A stretch of DNA of 64,000 nt from an uncultured Aquimarina sp. GTDB lineage: Bacteria; Bacteroidota; Bacteroidia; Flavobacteriales; Flavobacteriaceae. The position numbers were made by a program, and so were the translations under genes. Below, piece by piece: positions 1-9,087 of this stretch; position 1 is the stretch's first letter; each line of letters begins with the position of its first letter. A model generated the notes under the pieces. That model was not told the DNA's origin and searched no databases. It saw only the letters and a program-made list of their open reading frames with translations. The stretch spans positions 202,975 to 266,974 of the forward strand of contig CANMLS010000002.1 in NCBI GenBank assembly GCA_947498785.1. Direction: 5' to 3'.

Positions 1-1020
1 GCTTACATTATTAGATCTAGGAAAACTTATACAAGTAAGTATATGTCCTTCTTCTACTTCTTCTTCTGAAAGGAAATGACCATCTATCATTTTTACTGAA
101 CCGGATATACATTTTGCTTTGCAACTACTACACATCCCTGATCTACATGAATAAGGTAGCATAATATTGTTGGACATTGCAGCCTGCAATATTGTTTTGT
201 CTCCTTTGATATCAAGTGTATGTTTGTTATTATCATGATATATCGTTACAGAACTTTCTAGTTTTTTTGCATCACTTGATGTAATGAGAGTAGTACTGAA
301 AGCTTCTAGTTTGATTTTGTCTCTCGTAATTCCCCTTTCTAAAAGAATTTCTTTAGCTTTATCCATAAACCCATGAGGTCCGCACATCATATATTTACCA
401 TCTTTGTAGGTTGTATGATATTTTTTTAAAATATCATCCACAAGCTCTATGTTTAATAAGTCTTGATGATAATTAGGCTTATCTGAATTCTTTTTTTCCA
501 GAATATGTTCTACAGCAAAAGAATTTGGGTATTCTTTTTCTAAGTTTTCAATTGCTTTTTTGAAAATGGTAGATTCCTCATTTCTATTGGAGTAAATTAG
601 GATTATTTTGGATAAAGGTTCTTTTTCTAACACTGTTTTAATAATAGAAAAGATGGGTGTTATTCCACTACCCGCAGCAAATAATATGTAGTTGAATTGA
701 GTATTTTTGTTTGGTACTACATAAAAACTACCAGCGGGTTTTTCTACTTCTATTTTTTGCCCAGGTTCTAGTGTATCAACGATATAATTAGAGACCAAAC
801 CTTTTTCAACTTTTTTGACAGTAATTTTTAAAAAATTATCTGTTACAGGGCTGCTGCTAAATGAGTAAGCTCTTTTTTCAATTTTGTTTTTAATAGGGAT
901 TTTTACAGTAAGAAATTGACCAGCCTTGTATTTTATTTTATTAAAAAAAAGGTTGTTTTTAAATATTACGCTGACGGCATCTTTTGTTTCTGGTATTATA
1001 TCTTTAACAGTTAATAACAT
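1..1020 (-). CDS. FNR-type flavin oxidoreductase with C-terminal [2Fe-2S] ferredoxin domain (partial)
   Basis: The frame is open from ATG at 1020 to the window edge, giving 340 residues; probably only a few C-terminal residues are missing. The N-terminal FAD-binding barrel has the RAYSFSS flavin signature, followed by an NAD(P)-binding segment with GSGITP and MMCGPHGFM. The C-terminus is a plant-type [2Fe-2S] domain with CRSGMCSSC (Cys292, Cys297, Cys300) and a later Cys. The architecture matches PaaE/Hcr-like reductases, which move electrons from NAD(P)H through FAD and [2Fe-2S] to a partner. It is last in an operon with a globin, a c-type-haem lipoprotein and a four-His membrane protein. 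I infer that it reduces one of these haem proteins; the partner is not proven. Confidence 0.9.
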   Translation of the reverse strand, partial: MLLTVKDIIPETKDAVSVIFKNNLFFNKIKYKAGQFLTVKIPIKNKIEKRAYSFSSSPVTDNFLKITVKKVEKGLVSNYIVDTLEPGQKIEVEKPAGSFYVVPNKNTQFNYILFAAGSGITPIFSIIKTVLEKEPLSKIILIYSNRNEESTIFKKAIENLEKEYPNSFAVEHILEKKNSDKPNYHQDLLNIELVDDILKKYHTTYKDGKYMMCGPHGFMDKAKEILLERGITRDKIKLEAFSTTLITSSDAKKLESSVTIYHDNNKHTLDIKGDKTILQAAMSNNIMLPYSCRSGMCSSCKAKCISGSVKMIDGHFLSEEEVEEGHILTCISFPRSNNVS

Positions 1021-1033
1021 GTGATTTAATTTT

Positions 1034-1513
1034 TTATTTATAATAAAAGACTACACCTATATGAAAAAGGACTAAAAAAGTAATGAAGAACGAAAGTGCT
1101 ACATGTGTTATCATCCAAGATTGAAATACCCAGTTTTTTGTACTCTTAATAATATCTAAATTAATAGTTCCTAGTATCATATTAATGAAAAATATGTAGG
1201 ATAAAAGAGCCAAATAACCGTATCCAAATTCCATAGCATGGAGATAGAAAAAAATAGGAGATAAGATACCGATCCACTTATGAATGTATGTGAATTGCAT
1301 CGCATACTTTCTTAGTTTTTTTGATATTCTTGTAAAAGTAAGTATCCATTGGAACAGTATGAATGCGCTAACAAATACTCCAGACCATCGCTTATAATTT
1401 TCAGTAAGCTGTAAGTCATATAAAATATTCCATCTAATATTAAGAATGTATTGCAGTATATATGCTATGAATAGTATACTGCCAATAAGTAGAAAGCCCC
1501 CTGTTTTTTTCAC
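1034..1513 (-). CDS. Four-helix membrane protein, putative b-type haem (ferric-reductase-like)
   Basis: 159 residues with about four hydrophobic helices. Four histidines sit near helix ends (His78 in YIHKW, His92 in YLHAM, His137 in THVAL, His151 in FHIGV), the pattern expected for a bis-haem b membrane protein of the ferric-reductase/cytochrome b561 type. It starts 14 bp after the haem lipoprotein gene ends, and the reductase gene follows 13 bp downstream, so the genes are probably co-transcribed. I infer a role in transmembrane electron transfer between the cytosolic reductase and the exported haem lipoprotein. The family assignment rests on topology and histidine placement only. Confidence 0.7.
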   Translation of the reverse strand: MKKTGGFLLIGSILFIAYILQYILNIRWNILYDLQLTENYKRWSGVFVSAFILFQWILTFTRISKKLRKYAMQFTYIHKWIGILSPIFFYLHAMEFGYGYLALLSYIFFINMILGTINLDIIKSTKNWVFQSWMITHVALSFFITFLVLFHIGVVFYYK

Positions 1514-1527
1514 TTTTATTTAATTCG

Positions 1528-2388
1528 TTAATTAGAGACTAGATAATTGTTCTTTCTTCTCTTAGAGTCTGCTAATAATTTTTCAAAACTTTTATATGAA
1601 GTTAATTTTCTAACACTATCAATGAATACATCAGCAGTTGGGATATAAAATCCTTTAGAAGGCCACTTATTTCCTATAGATGGTTTTGTACTATCTATTT
1701 TAAAAGTTGCTATTTTATCAAGATATGCTGTGTATATTGCTTTTGTTCCGTTTCGATATGCTTTAATAACATCAATTGCTTCCTTGTATGACAGTGAATC
1801 CGAAGGATATTGCCAAGTGGTTGCACCCATTACATCTCCGAGTTTCCAATCAGTCTTTGTTGTGTTTTTATGTTCATTATGACAATTTACACAAGGAGCA
1901 GCAACTGCTAAATCTGCAAACATAGATGTATATAGTTTTTGATCTTCCTCAAAAAAGTGTTGAGGCTCTTTGTTAGTTTTTATTTTTTCAAAGAGTTCAG
2001 CTTGTTTTCCTGTGAACTTATTTGATGCATTAATAGGAAAATCTGATCCTAGATAAAGACCCAAGGGAACTATACTTTTTCTTATGTCGGATGATATTCC
2101 TCTTAAAAATAAAGCGGGAAGAGGACCAGCTTCTACTTCATCATCTTGCCAATCTTCATCAAATTTTAACCCCTGTTTTTTACCTGCTCCAACAATTCCT
2201 TTGGTGTATAATGTTCTAGTAATATCATTTTCTTCTGCTATTAGGGTCAAAATTTCTGAAACAGCAAACACTTTATTGGATTGAGTAGTTGAAGATTTTT
2301 CTTCTGGAACACCACCGCATGATTGAAGAAACATAATGCTATTTATTGCCAAAAGGAAAACCAAGTTTTTAATACCGTAACGATTCAT
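1528..2388 (-). CDS. Exported lipoprotein with c-type haem motif (DUF3365/Tll0287-like)
   Basis: 286 residues. The N-terminus is a lipoprotein signal peptide ending at FLQSC (Cys24). A single c-type haem motif CVNCH lies at residues 166-170, followed by NEHKN and a KLGDVMGATTW stretch typical of Tll0287-like (DUF3365) domains. These are PAS-like periplasmic haem domains proposed to sense or exchange electrons. It lies between the globin and the four-His membrane protein in the same operon. I infer a periplasmic haem partner of the membrane protein; whether it senses or carries electrons cannot be told from sequence. Confidence 0.82.
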   Translation of the reverse strand: MNRYGIKNLVFLLAINSIMFLQSCGGVPEEKSSTTQSNKVFAVSEILTLIAEENDITRTLYTKGIVGAGKKQGLKFDEDWQDDEVEAGPLPALFLRGISSDIRKSIVPLGLYLGSDFPINASNKFTGKQAELFEKIKTNKEPQHFFEEDQKLYTSMFADLAVAAPCVNCHNEHKNTTKTDWKLGDVMGATTWQYPSDSLSYKEAIDVIKAYRNGTKAIYTAYLDKIATFKIDSTKPSIGNKWPSKGFYIPTADVFIDSVRKLTSYKSFEKLLADSKRRKNNYLVSN

Positions 2389-2442
2389 ACATTTTTTTTT
2401 AGATGAGTGTTTATATTATTCTGTAGTTAAAAAAGAGTTGCA

Positions 2443-2871
2443 TTAAACTACTTCTCCATATGCAGCTGTTTTCATTACTGAAGCCATTACAGTATAAGTA
2501 TCGGTCCAAGCTTCTTTTACTTCTGGAGTAAAATCCTCTCCAAGTCCTATGGATAATGTTTCTAGTAATGCTGTGCCCACGGTATCATAGTGAGAGGCTT
2601 CTACATTATACCCTATATGTGTTTTTCCTAAGTTTTCTAAAATTGGGGTTAGTTTATCTAGATTAGTTAAACCTGAAACAGCCGAAGTGAGCATAGTCAT
2701 CAGTTTATTGCCTTGTCCTTTCATAGCTTCGGGGTTTGCGGTTGGGAACAACTTTTTTAATTTAGGATCCAATTCAAAAAGTTTATCATAAAATATTTTC
2801 GCTGCGGTCTCTGCTATTGGGGTAATTTTTTTAAAGGAGGATTGTACCAATTCAATTGTTCTTTTTTCCAT
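2443..2871 (-). CDS. Single-domain bacterial haemoglobin (flavohaemoglobin-type globin)
   Basis: 142 residues, the length of a lone globin fold. It matches the Vitreoscilla haemoglobin/flavohaemoglobin N-terminal class: Tyr28 (B10), Gln53 (E7), proximal His85 in GKTHIGY (F8), then Tyr95. B10 Tyr plus E7 Gln is typical of globins that bind O2 tightly and turn over NO. Unlike flavohaemoglobin it has no fused reductase, but a FAD/NAD/[2Fe-2S] reductase lies three genes downstream. It is the first gene of the operon, 34 bp from an 18-bp palindrome, and divergent from nitrate reductase. NO detoxification or O2 handling is an inference. Confidence 0.9.
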   Translation of the reverse strand: MEKRTIELVQSSFKKITPIAETAAKIFYDKLFELDPKLKKLFPTANPEAMKGQGNKLMTMLTSAVSGLTNLDKLTPILENLGKTHIGYNVEASHYDTVGTALLETLSIGLGEDFTPEVKEAWTDTYTVMASVMKTAAYGEVV

Positions 2872-2904
2872 GATTAGATCATTTATAATTTTAATATAAA
2901 ATAC

Positions 2905-2922
2905 TTAAGTATTAATACTTAA
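2905..2922. promoter_or_regulatory. 18-bp perfect palindrome, probable operator of the globin operon
   Basis: TTAAGTATTAATACTTAA is perfectly self-complementary. It lies just downstream of the -7 element at 2929-2936 and 34 bp before the globin start, so it covers the expected transcription start. That position fits a repressor. The AAGTATtaATACTT core looks like sites of small dimeric regulators such as the Rrf2/NsrR type, but the identity of the regulator is only a guess. Confidence 0.65.
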
Positions 2923-2928
2923 TTTTGT

Positions 2929-2960
2929 CAAATATATCTGAACTAATCATAAATAACAAA
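2929..2960 (-). promoter_or_regulatory. Promoter of the globin operon
   Basis: Read on the minus strand: TTTG at 2960-2957, a 20-bp spacer, then TATATTTG at 2936-2929. This fits the Bacteroidetes housekeeping promoter (TTTG / 19-21 bp / TAnnTTTG). Transcription would begin near 2922, inside the palindrome at 2905-2922. Confidence 0.75.
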
Positions 2961-3417
2961 TATGGAATATTTAACAAAAGTTGATTTTTGATGAGTTTCG
3001 ATCTTCTACATGTTCGTTTTTTGTTAATATTCATGATTTTTTAACAAAAACATGAATAAAATTTAAATTCAAGAATCTTAATTTTTGATAATCATAAAAA
3101 TCAAGTTTTTTAAAGTTTTATACTATCCTTAGGATCATTTAGTTGAAAATATGTTTTTGATAAAATATACAACAACTAAAAAAAAACAGTTTTCTGAGTA
3201 GTCATATAATATGGTGTTTCCCTATTGTTTAGATAGTTGTTGTGTATTTAACATTTTTGAATTAACCTACCTTTTTATTTTTGATTTTTCTTTTTATTGC
3301 ACTTCTTTTGTCAATTTCGCAATTAATTTGTCTTTTATCTATTTCGTCGTCATTTATAACCTTTTTTACGTAATTATACGTAATTTTGTTGTTTAGTAAA
3401 ATTAGATAAAACTCTTT
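2961..3417. promoter_or_regulatory. Divergent regulatory region between globin and nitrate reductase
   Basis: This AT-rich stretch has no convincing gene. It holds an inverted repeat TTTTTGTTAA (3018-3027) / TTAACAAAAA (3041-3050), with a third TTAACAAAA near 2970. An overlapping hairpin has arms ATTCATG (3029-3035) and CATGAAT (3051-3057). A plausible -7 element for the nitrate reductase gene, TAATTTTG, is at 3381-3388, but no good -33 box is visible, which would suit an activator-dependent promoter. Confidence 0.45.
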
Positions 3418-6400
3418 ATGTCCGTATTCAAATCATATAAAACAACTTGTTCATATTGTGGTGTGGGCTGTGGAATTATTGCTAAAAAAGATCCTAAGGG
3501 GGCAATCACGGTAGAAGGAGATCCAGATCACCCTGTAAATCGAGGAATGCTATGTTCAAAAGGAATGAACTTGCATCATGTTGTTCAGGATAAAAGTGAT
3601 CGAATCTTGTATCCCGAAATGAGATGGAGCAAAGGACATGAGCGCCAAAAGGTGTCTTGGGATCAGGCTCTAGATAGAGCAGCTTCAGTATTTGATACAA
3701 TTATTAAAAAGTATGGGCCAAATAGTGTTGGCTTTTATGTGTCAGGACAATGTCTTACAGAGGAGTATTATCTGGTTAATAAGCTGACAAAAGGTTTTAT
3801 AGGAACAAATAATATAGATACAAACTCTAGATTGTGTATGAGTTCTGCGGTAGTAGGATATAAGCAGGCGCTAGGAGAAGATAGTGTTCCCATCTCTTAT
3901 GAAGATATAGAATTGGCAGATTGCTTTATGATTGCTGGAGCAAATCCAGCTTGGTGTCATCCTATATTATTTAGAAGGATCGAAGCGCATAAAGAAAGAA
4001 ATCCTAATACCAAAATTATCGTAGTCGACCCTCGAAAAACTCCATCTTGTGATATTGCAGATCTACATTTGCAAATTTTTCCAGGGACAGATGTGATGTT
4101 GTATAATGCAATTGCTAAGCGGTTAATTGATAGAAAGAAAATAGATAAGCATTTTATAGCAAATCATACAGATGATTTTGAAAAACTTAAAAAAGCTTTA
4201 GAATCAGTTTCTCTTAATGATTCGGCAAAGGCTTGTGGAGTATCTGTTGCAGACATAAAAAAAGCAGCCTCATATATTGCTGATGCCAAAGGGTTTATTA
4301 CACTTTGGGCGATGGGACTCAATCAAAGCTCCATTGGAGTGAATAAAAATAATGCATTATTAAATTTATCTTTGCTAACAGGTCATGTTGGAAAACCTGG
4401 ATCGGGACCATTTTCACTAACTGGGCAACCTAATGCAATGGGAGGAAGAGAGGTTGGAGGTATGGCAAATCTTTTAGCAGCTCATAGAGATTTAGGTAAT
4501 GATGAACATAGAAGGGAAGTAGCTAATTTTTGGGGAGGAAAAGAGATATCTCCAAAACCTGGATATACTGCTACAGAAATGTTTGATGCCTTAGAAAGTG
4601 GAAAACTAAAAGCGATATGGATAATATGTACAAATCCATTGGTGAGTTTACCTAATTCAAATAAAGTAGAAAAAGCACTACAAAATGCAAAATTTGTAGT
4701 GGTTCAGGATATATCACATCGTGCTGAAACTGTAGAGTATGCAGATTTGGTACTTCCAGCAGCTGGATGGGCAGAGAAAGAAGGTACAATGACAAATAGT
4801 GAACGTCGTATTACATATTTGAATAAAGTGATAGACCCTCCTGGAAAAGCATTGCCAGATGTCGAAATCTTATGGAAGTTTGCGCAAAGAATGGGGTATA
4901 AAGGATTTGATTATACGACCGCAGAAGAAGTGTATAAGGAGCATTGTATGTTGACAAAAGGAACTTCTATTGATGTATCTGGTCTTTCTTATAGTCGCCT
5001 TAAGATGGAAGGAAGTTTTCAGTGGCCTGTACCAGAATATAACCATTCGGGAACACCTAGATTATTTAAGGATAAGAAATTTTATACAGATACAGGAAAT
5101 GCTAAGTTTATTGTACCAAGATTTAATAAGCCTACATCAGAACTACTTACAGAAAAACATCCTTTAATCCTTACAACAGGTAGAGTACGAGATCAATGGC
5201 ATACCCGTACAAAAACAGGTAAGGTAAATAAGTTGATAACACATATCCCCGATCCATATTTGGAGATCAATCAAGTAGATGCATTTTTAAGAAAATTAAA
5301 GGATGGTGATATTGCTGTAGTAGAAAGTAGAAGAGGAAAGGTGCAAGTAAAGGTAAAAGTGTCTGATACCATAGGAAAAGGAGTGGTCTTTATTCCAATG
5401 CATTGGGGAAAGGAGATGGGGAATGATTATGGTAGAGCTAATAACCTTACTACCGATATTGTAGATCCAATTTCTAAAGAACCAGATTTTAAATATTCTG
5501 CAGTTCAGGTTTCTAAGTTTGTGAAATCAAAACAGAAAATATGTATTGTTGGAGCTGGTACGGCTGCGTATCGTTTTATACAGACATATCGCGAATATAA
5601 TACCGAAGATGAAATTGTGGTCTTTTCTAAAGAACCCTACCCGTTCTATAATCGAGTGTTGCTTCCAGAATATGTAAGCGAAGAATTAAAATGGGAGCAA
5701 TTGCAGAAAATGAGAGAAGGAAGTATGGAGTCTCTCAATGTGAACTTGTATACTAGTAACCCCGTTGCAGAAATTAATAGAGAGGATAAGTTTATTGTTG
5801 ATAGTAATGGAGATAAGCATGATTATGATGTTATTTTGATGGCAACTGGTAGTCGTGCATTTGTGCCAAAAGAAGTTCCAGTTCATTTACCAGGTAGATT
5901 TACAATGAGAGACAGAGGTGATGCAGATAAGCTTAAAACGTATCTTAATAAAACTGGATTACCAGAAAACGAACAACATGTAGCGATAATTGGAGGAGGG
6001 TTATTAGGATTGGAACTTGCTGCCGCCCTGCGCAAAAAACAGGTAAAAATAACCATTGTACAAAGAGGAAACCGATTAATGGAACGTCAATTAGATATTG
6101 TAGCGAGCCGTTTATTAGCAGAGGATGTTCTTGAAAAAGGGATTCAGATTCATTTTGATAATGAAGTGGATACCGTGTTTAATCAAGAAGGAGGTGATCT
6201 TTTGGTAAATTTAAAATCAGGAAAATCATTTGACTGTAATGCAGTGGTATATTCGATTGGTACAATTCCAAATATTGACTTGGTCAAGAAAACAAATGTA
6301 GATTGTCGTCGAGGGATTCTTGTAAATCAGTATTTACAATCTAGTGATCCCAATATATTTGCTGTTGGTGAAATAGCAGAATTTGAAGGCAATTTGTACG

Positions 6401-6939
6401 GTATTACAGCCGCAGCAGAACAACAGGCAGATATTGTAGCAAAATATTTATTGGGAGATTTCAGTGCGATCTATAGAGGTTCTGTATTTATGAATATTCT
6501 CAAATTTGAAGATCTGGACTTATGTAGTATTGGTAGTGTTGATATACCAAAAAATGATTCCTCTTTTGAGGAAGTTATTTTGATGGATGTTCGAAAACGT
6601 TTTTATAAAAAATGTATTGTAAAAGATGATCGACTAGTTGGAGCGATCTTAATGGGAGATAAGAGTGAGTTTGCGGATTTTAAGAATCTCATTGAAGGGA
6701 GAATTGAATTATCAGAGAAACGAGAAGAATTATTAAGATCTTCTCAATCTAATGAACCAGTTATTGGTAAACTTATCTGTTCCTGCAGTCAAGTAGGAGA
6801 AGGTAACCTAGAAGAAGCAATTAGATCTGGGTGTGAAGATTTTTCAGAATTATGCACTAAAACAGGAGCTGGTTTGGGATGTGGTAGTTGTAAACCAGAA
6901 GTTAAAGAAGTGTTGAATTCTGTTTTACAATTAGCCTAG
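3418..6939 (+). CDS. Assimilatory nitrate reductase: molybdopterin + FAD/NADH + BFD-type [2Fe-2S] fusion
   Basis: 1173 residues in three modules. Residues 1-700 form a molybdopterin bis-MGD oxidoreductase with an N-terminal [4Fe-4S] site (Cys11, Cys14, Cys18, Cys46) and the presumed Mo ligand Cys140 in RLCMSS, as in NasA/NapA enzymes. Residues 704-1090 are a pyridine-nucleotide/FAD reductase like the NirB N-terminus (IVGAGTAAY, then IIGGGLLGLE). Residues 1118-1170 are a BFD-like [2Fe-2S] domain (CSC ... CGSC). One chain could therefore carry electrons from NAD(P)H to nitrate. It is followed 15-30 bp later by the rubredoxin-tailed protein. No nitrite reductase or nitrate transporter lies beside it in this window. 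Confidence 0.9.
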   Translation: MSVFKSYKTTCSYCGVGCGIIAKKDPKGAITVEGDPDHPVNRGMLCSKGMNLHHVVQDKSDRILYPEMRWSKGHERQKVSWDQALDRAASVFDTIIKKYGPNSVGFYVSGQCLTEEYYLVNKLTKGFIGTNNIDTNSRLCMSSAVVGYKQALGEDSVPISYEDIELADCFMIAGANPAWCHPILFRRIEAHKERNPNTKIIVVDPRKTPSCDIADLHLQIFPGTDVMLYNAIAKRLIDRKKIDKHFIANHTDDFEKLKKALESVSLNDSAKACGVSVADIKKAASYIADAKGFITLWAMGLNQSSIGVNKNNALLNLSLLTGHVGKPGSGPFSLTGQPNAMGGREVGGMANLLAAHRDLGNDEHRREVANFWGGKEISPKPGYTATEMFDALESGKLKAIWIICTNPLVSLPNSNKVEKALQNAKFVVVQDISHRAETVEYADLVLPAAGWAEKEGTMTNSERRITYLNKVIDPPGKALPDVEILWKFAQRMGYKGFDYTTAEEVYKEHCMLTKGTSIDVSGLSYSRLKMEGSFQWPVPEYNHSGTPRLFKDKKFYTDTGNAKFIVPRFNKPTSELLTEKHPLILTTGRVRDQWHTRTKTGKVNKLITHIPDPYLEINQVDAFLRKLKDGDIAVVESRRGKVQVKVKVSDTIGKGVVFIPMHWGKEMGNDYGRANNLTTDIVDPISKEPDFKYSAVQVSKFVKSKQKICIVGAGTAAYRFIQTYREYNTEDEIVVFSKEPYPFYNRVLLPEYVSEELKWEQLQKMREGSMESLNVNLYTSNPVAEINREDKFIVDSNGDKHDYDVILMATGSRAFVPKEVPVHLPGRFTMRDRGDADKLKTYLNKTGLPENEQHVAIIGGGLLGLELAAALRKKQVKITIVQRGNRLMERQLDIVASRLLAEDVLEKGIQIHFDNEVDTVFNQEGGDLLVNLKSGKSFDCNAVVYSIGTIPNIDLVKKTNVDCRRGILVNQYLQSSDPNIFAVGEIAEFEGNLYGITAAAEQQADIVAKYLLGDFSAIYRGSVFMNILKFEDLDLCSIGSVDIPKNDSSFEEVILMDVRKRFYKKCIVKDDRLVGAILMGDKSEFADFKNLIEGRIELSEKREELLRSSQSNEPVIGKLICSCSQVGEGNLEEAIRSGCEDFSELCTKTGAGLGCGSCKPEVKEVLNSVLQLA

Positions 6940-6966
6940 AGTAAAAGTTTTTTTTTGAGATTAAAA

Positions 6967-8418
6967 ATGATTAAAATGAATAAAGAACAATCTTTGCAAA
7001 GAGTTGATATAAAAGGAGGTGTTTTATCTCCTGTAGAATTGCAACGAATTATAAACTATGCACAGAATCTTGGATTGGAAACTTTTCATTTTGGATCTAG
7101 GCAAGATATCATTTTTCCATTGAAGGATAAAAAGGGAAATTTGATTACAGAAAACAAATTATTTGATTCTTCTTTTTTTACTTCTGAAATACAACAAAAT
7201 ATAAGCTGTTCTTACGTTTCAATAGATATTTTTAATGCTACAGTATGGTTAAGAGGTACAACTTATTTGTATATTTTAGAAAACTTTAGGTATAAACCAG
7301 AATTAAAAATAAATATTACAGACCCCAAACAGCAAATTGTACCATTGTTTTCTGGAGAGCTTAATTTTATTGCTTCTTCACACGAAGATTATTGGTATTT
7401 GTTTCTAAAATTACCAGGTTGGCAGGAAGAATATTATCCTGCATTAATTTATACATGGGATATTGCCAAAGTAGCAGAAGGAATCGAGAATGCTTATAAA
7501 AAAGTAGGTGACGTTAATGAGCTTTTTTTGTTTTTAAATGAAAATTTAGATACTAATAATAGAATTATAGAAAAGCCACTTAGAGTTGCTTTTAATCCTT
7601 TTCCTTATTATGAAGGGATGAATAAAATGGGAATTAGTCAATATTGGCTGGGGTTATATTGGAGAAATAATCAATATGATTTAGAATTCCTGAAAACGTT
7701 ATGCGATTTTTGTGTAGAACACAGAATAGGAAAAATCTGTTTAACTCCATGGAAATCATTCATCATCAAAGCGATCCCAAAGGAAAGTAAATTAGCGTTA
7801 GAAAAATTATTAGGACAGTCAGGAATTAATGTTCGGCATTCTTCTCTAGAACTGAACTGGTATTTACCAGTTGATAATAAAAAAGCACTAGATCTGAAAA
7901 AGTCATTGGTAATGAATTTTGATCAGAATGATATAAGTACTTATGGATTGACATTTGGTGTTACTGCGAGTAAAAATAGAAATAGATATTTTACTTCTAT
8001 AATGATCGAAGAAAATAAAATATCCCAACCTATTGAGGATTTTGTAGTACGTCCTACCTATAATGTTTTGTATGCTAGAAACTTTAATCCTAATTCTCGA
8101 TTTTACAAAGTGTATGCACAGGATATAGATCAGATGGATTTACCCAGGTTGTTGATAGAGCTAACCAAAACCTATTTTCAGAACCTTGGAACAGAGGAAG
8201 ATGAACAAACTCAAAACTTTGCTACAAAAAGAGAGGTTATTGAAATAGAAGTGTATCAATGTAAAGATTGTAAGACGGTTTATGATCCTTCAGTAGGGGA
8301 TATTACCCTAGAGATTCCTGCTGGTGTCGATTTTGTGGATTTACCCCAAACGTATTGTTGTTCTTTATGTGAAGCTTCTAAAGATAATTTTGAAAAAATA
8401 GTTTTAGAAGTTGTTTAA
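6967..8418 (+). CDS. Sulfite/nitrite-reductase-like protein with C-terminal rubredoxin domain
   Basis: The frame opens at a TTG at 6955, but ATG codons at 6967 and 6976 are better starts; I use 6967. The first part resembles the ferredoxin-like half-domains of nitrite/sulfite reductases, but the cysteine motifs that hold sirohaem-[4Fe-4S] are absent. The last 55 residues are a rubredoxin domain: CKDCKTVYDP and CCSLCEA supply the iron ligands. It lies directly downstream of the nitrate reductase gene with the same strand and a tiny gap, so it is probably an electron-transfer accessory of nitrate assimilation. No catalysis can be claimed. Confidence 0.8.
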   Translation: MIKMNKEQSLQRVDIKGGVLSPVELQRIINYAQNLGLETFHFGSRQDIIFPLKDKKGNLITENKLFDSSFFTSEIQQNISCSYVSIDIFNATVWLRGTTYLYILENFRYKPELKINITDPKQQIVPLFSGELNFIASSHEDYWYLFLKLPGWQEEYYPALIYTWDIAKVAEGIENAYKKVGDVNELFLFLNENLDTNNRIIEKPLRVAFNPFPYYEGMNKMGISQYWLGLYWRNNQYDLEFLKTLCDFCVEHRIGKICLTPWKSFIIKAIPKESKLALEKLLGQSGINVRHSSLELNWYLPVDNKKALDLKKSLVMNFDQNDISTYGLTFGVTASKNRNRYFTSIMIEENKISQPIEDFVVRPTYNVLYARNFNPNSRFYKVYAQDIDQMDLPRLLIELTKTYFQNLGTEEDEQTQNFATKREVIEIEVYQCKDCKTVYDPSVGDITLEIPAGVDFVDLPQTYCCSLCEASKDNFEKIVLEVV

Positions 8419-8967
8419 TAATCTATTATAAATAACTTGTCTGACTTATAAATCCTTTACCTTCTTAACTTTCTAAATTCAGAAAAACTACATTTTTAAT
8501 ACCAAATAAATTATCTAATTACACTAATAATTGTATAGTTTGTTTGATATAGTAACACCTGCTCTACTTTAAAAATAATCCAATAAATAAAAGTCATTTT
8601 TTGATTAGTTGAAAAAAATCAGGCATAACTCTAGTTAAGGTTTAGTGTTGTTTTAAAGCGTAGGCAGAAAAAGGGCAAATTTAAGTCAGAAATGATAATA
8701 TATGGTATAAGACTTTTTTAACCTACAATTAATTCAGTATAGAATTTATTACAGTTTGAAATCAAGTTAAAATCAATTTTTTCTACCACATTTTTAGGTT
8801 TTCAATTTTTATGACGAAAATTCCACTCAATAATTCGGATTTAGGTCCGGTAGATAGTCATTATGGTGTTTTATTTCTATTTGTGTATTGGAAAAAAAGG
8901 AATTTTTTTATTGCTCAATTATTAAATAATCAATTTCAATAATAAAAATTTTACCAAAACATAAATT

Positions 8968-8998
8968 TTAGGGGTATACCCAGTATTATTAGGGGTAT
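8968..8998 (+). promoter_or_regulatory. Two 10-bp direct repeats 21 bp apart (activator-site-like)
   Basis: TTAGGGGTAT occurs at 8968-8977 and again at 8989-8998, a period of exactly two helical turns. The first copy runs into the palindrome GGGTATACCC (8972-8981). The pair ends 26 bp before a TAGATTTG -7 element, where an activator would bind. Repeats on one face of the helix suit a response regulator; which one is unknown. Confidence 0.45.
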
Positions 8999-9087
8999 GT
9001 TTTTAATTTTTGATTATTTATATATAGATTTGGTATGTTTTTAAGGGGGGTGGAGACTTTAAAAACAAGTTTTTTTTAATTTTATAC

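Noticed and set aside
3211..3396. A 61-residue plus-strand frame upstream of nitrate reductase
   Set aside because: It is made of Phe, Tyr, Ile and Val from T-rich DNA and overlaps the promoter of the next gene; no sign of a true membrane protein or conserved start.
8971..9052. G-rich runs (GGGG, GGGGGG) as a possible riboswitch
   Set aside because: No recognised riboswitch core; the direct repeats and palindrome explain the pattern better as DNA sites.
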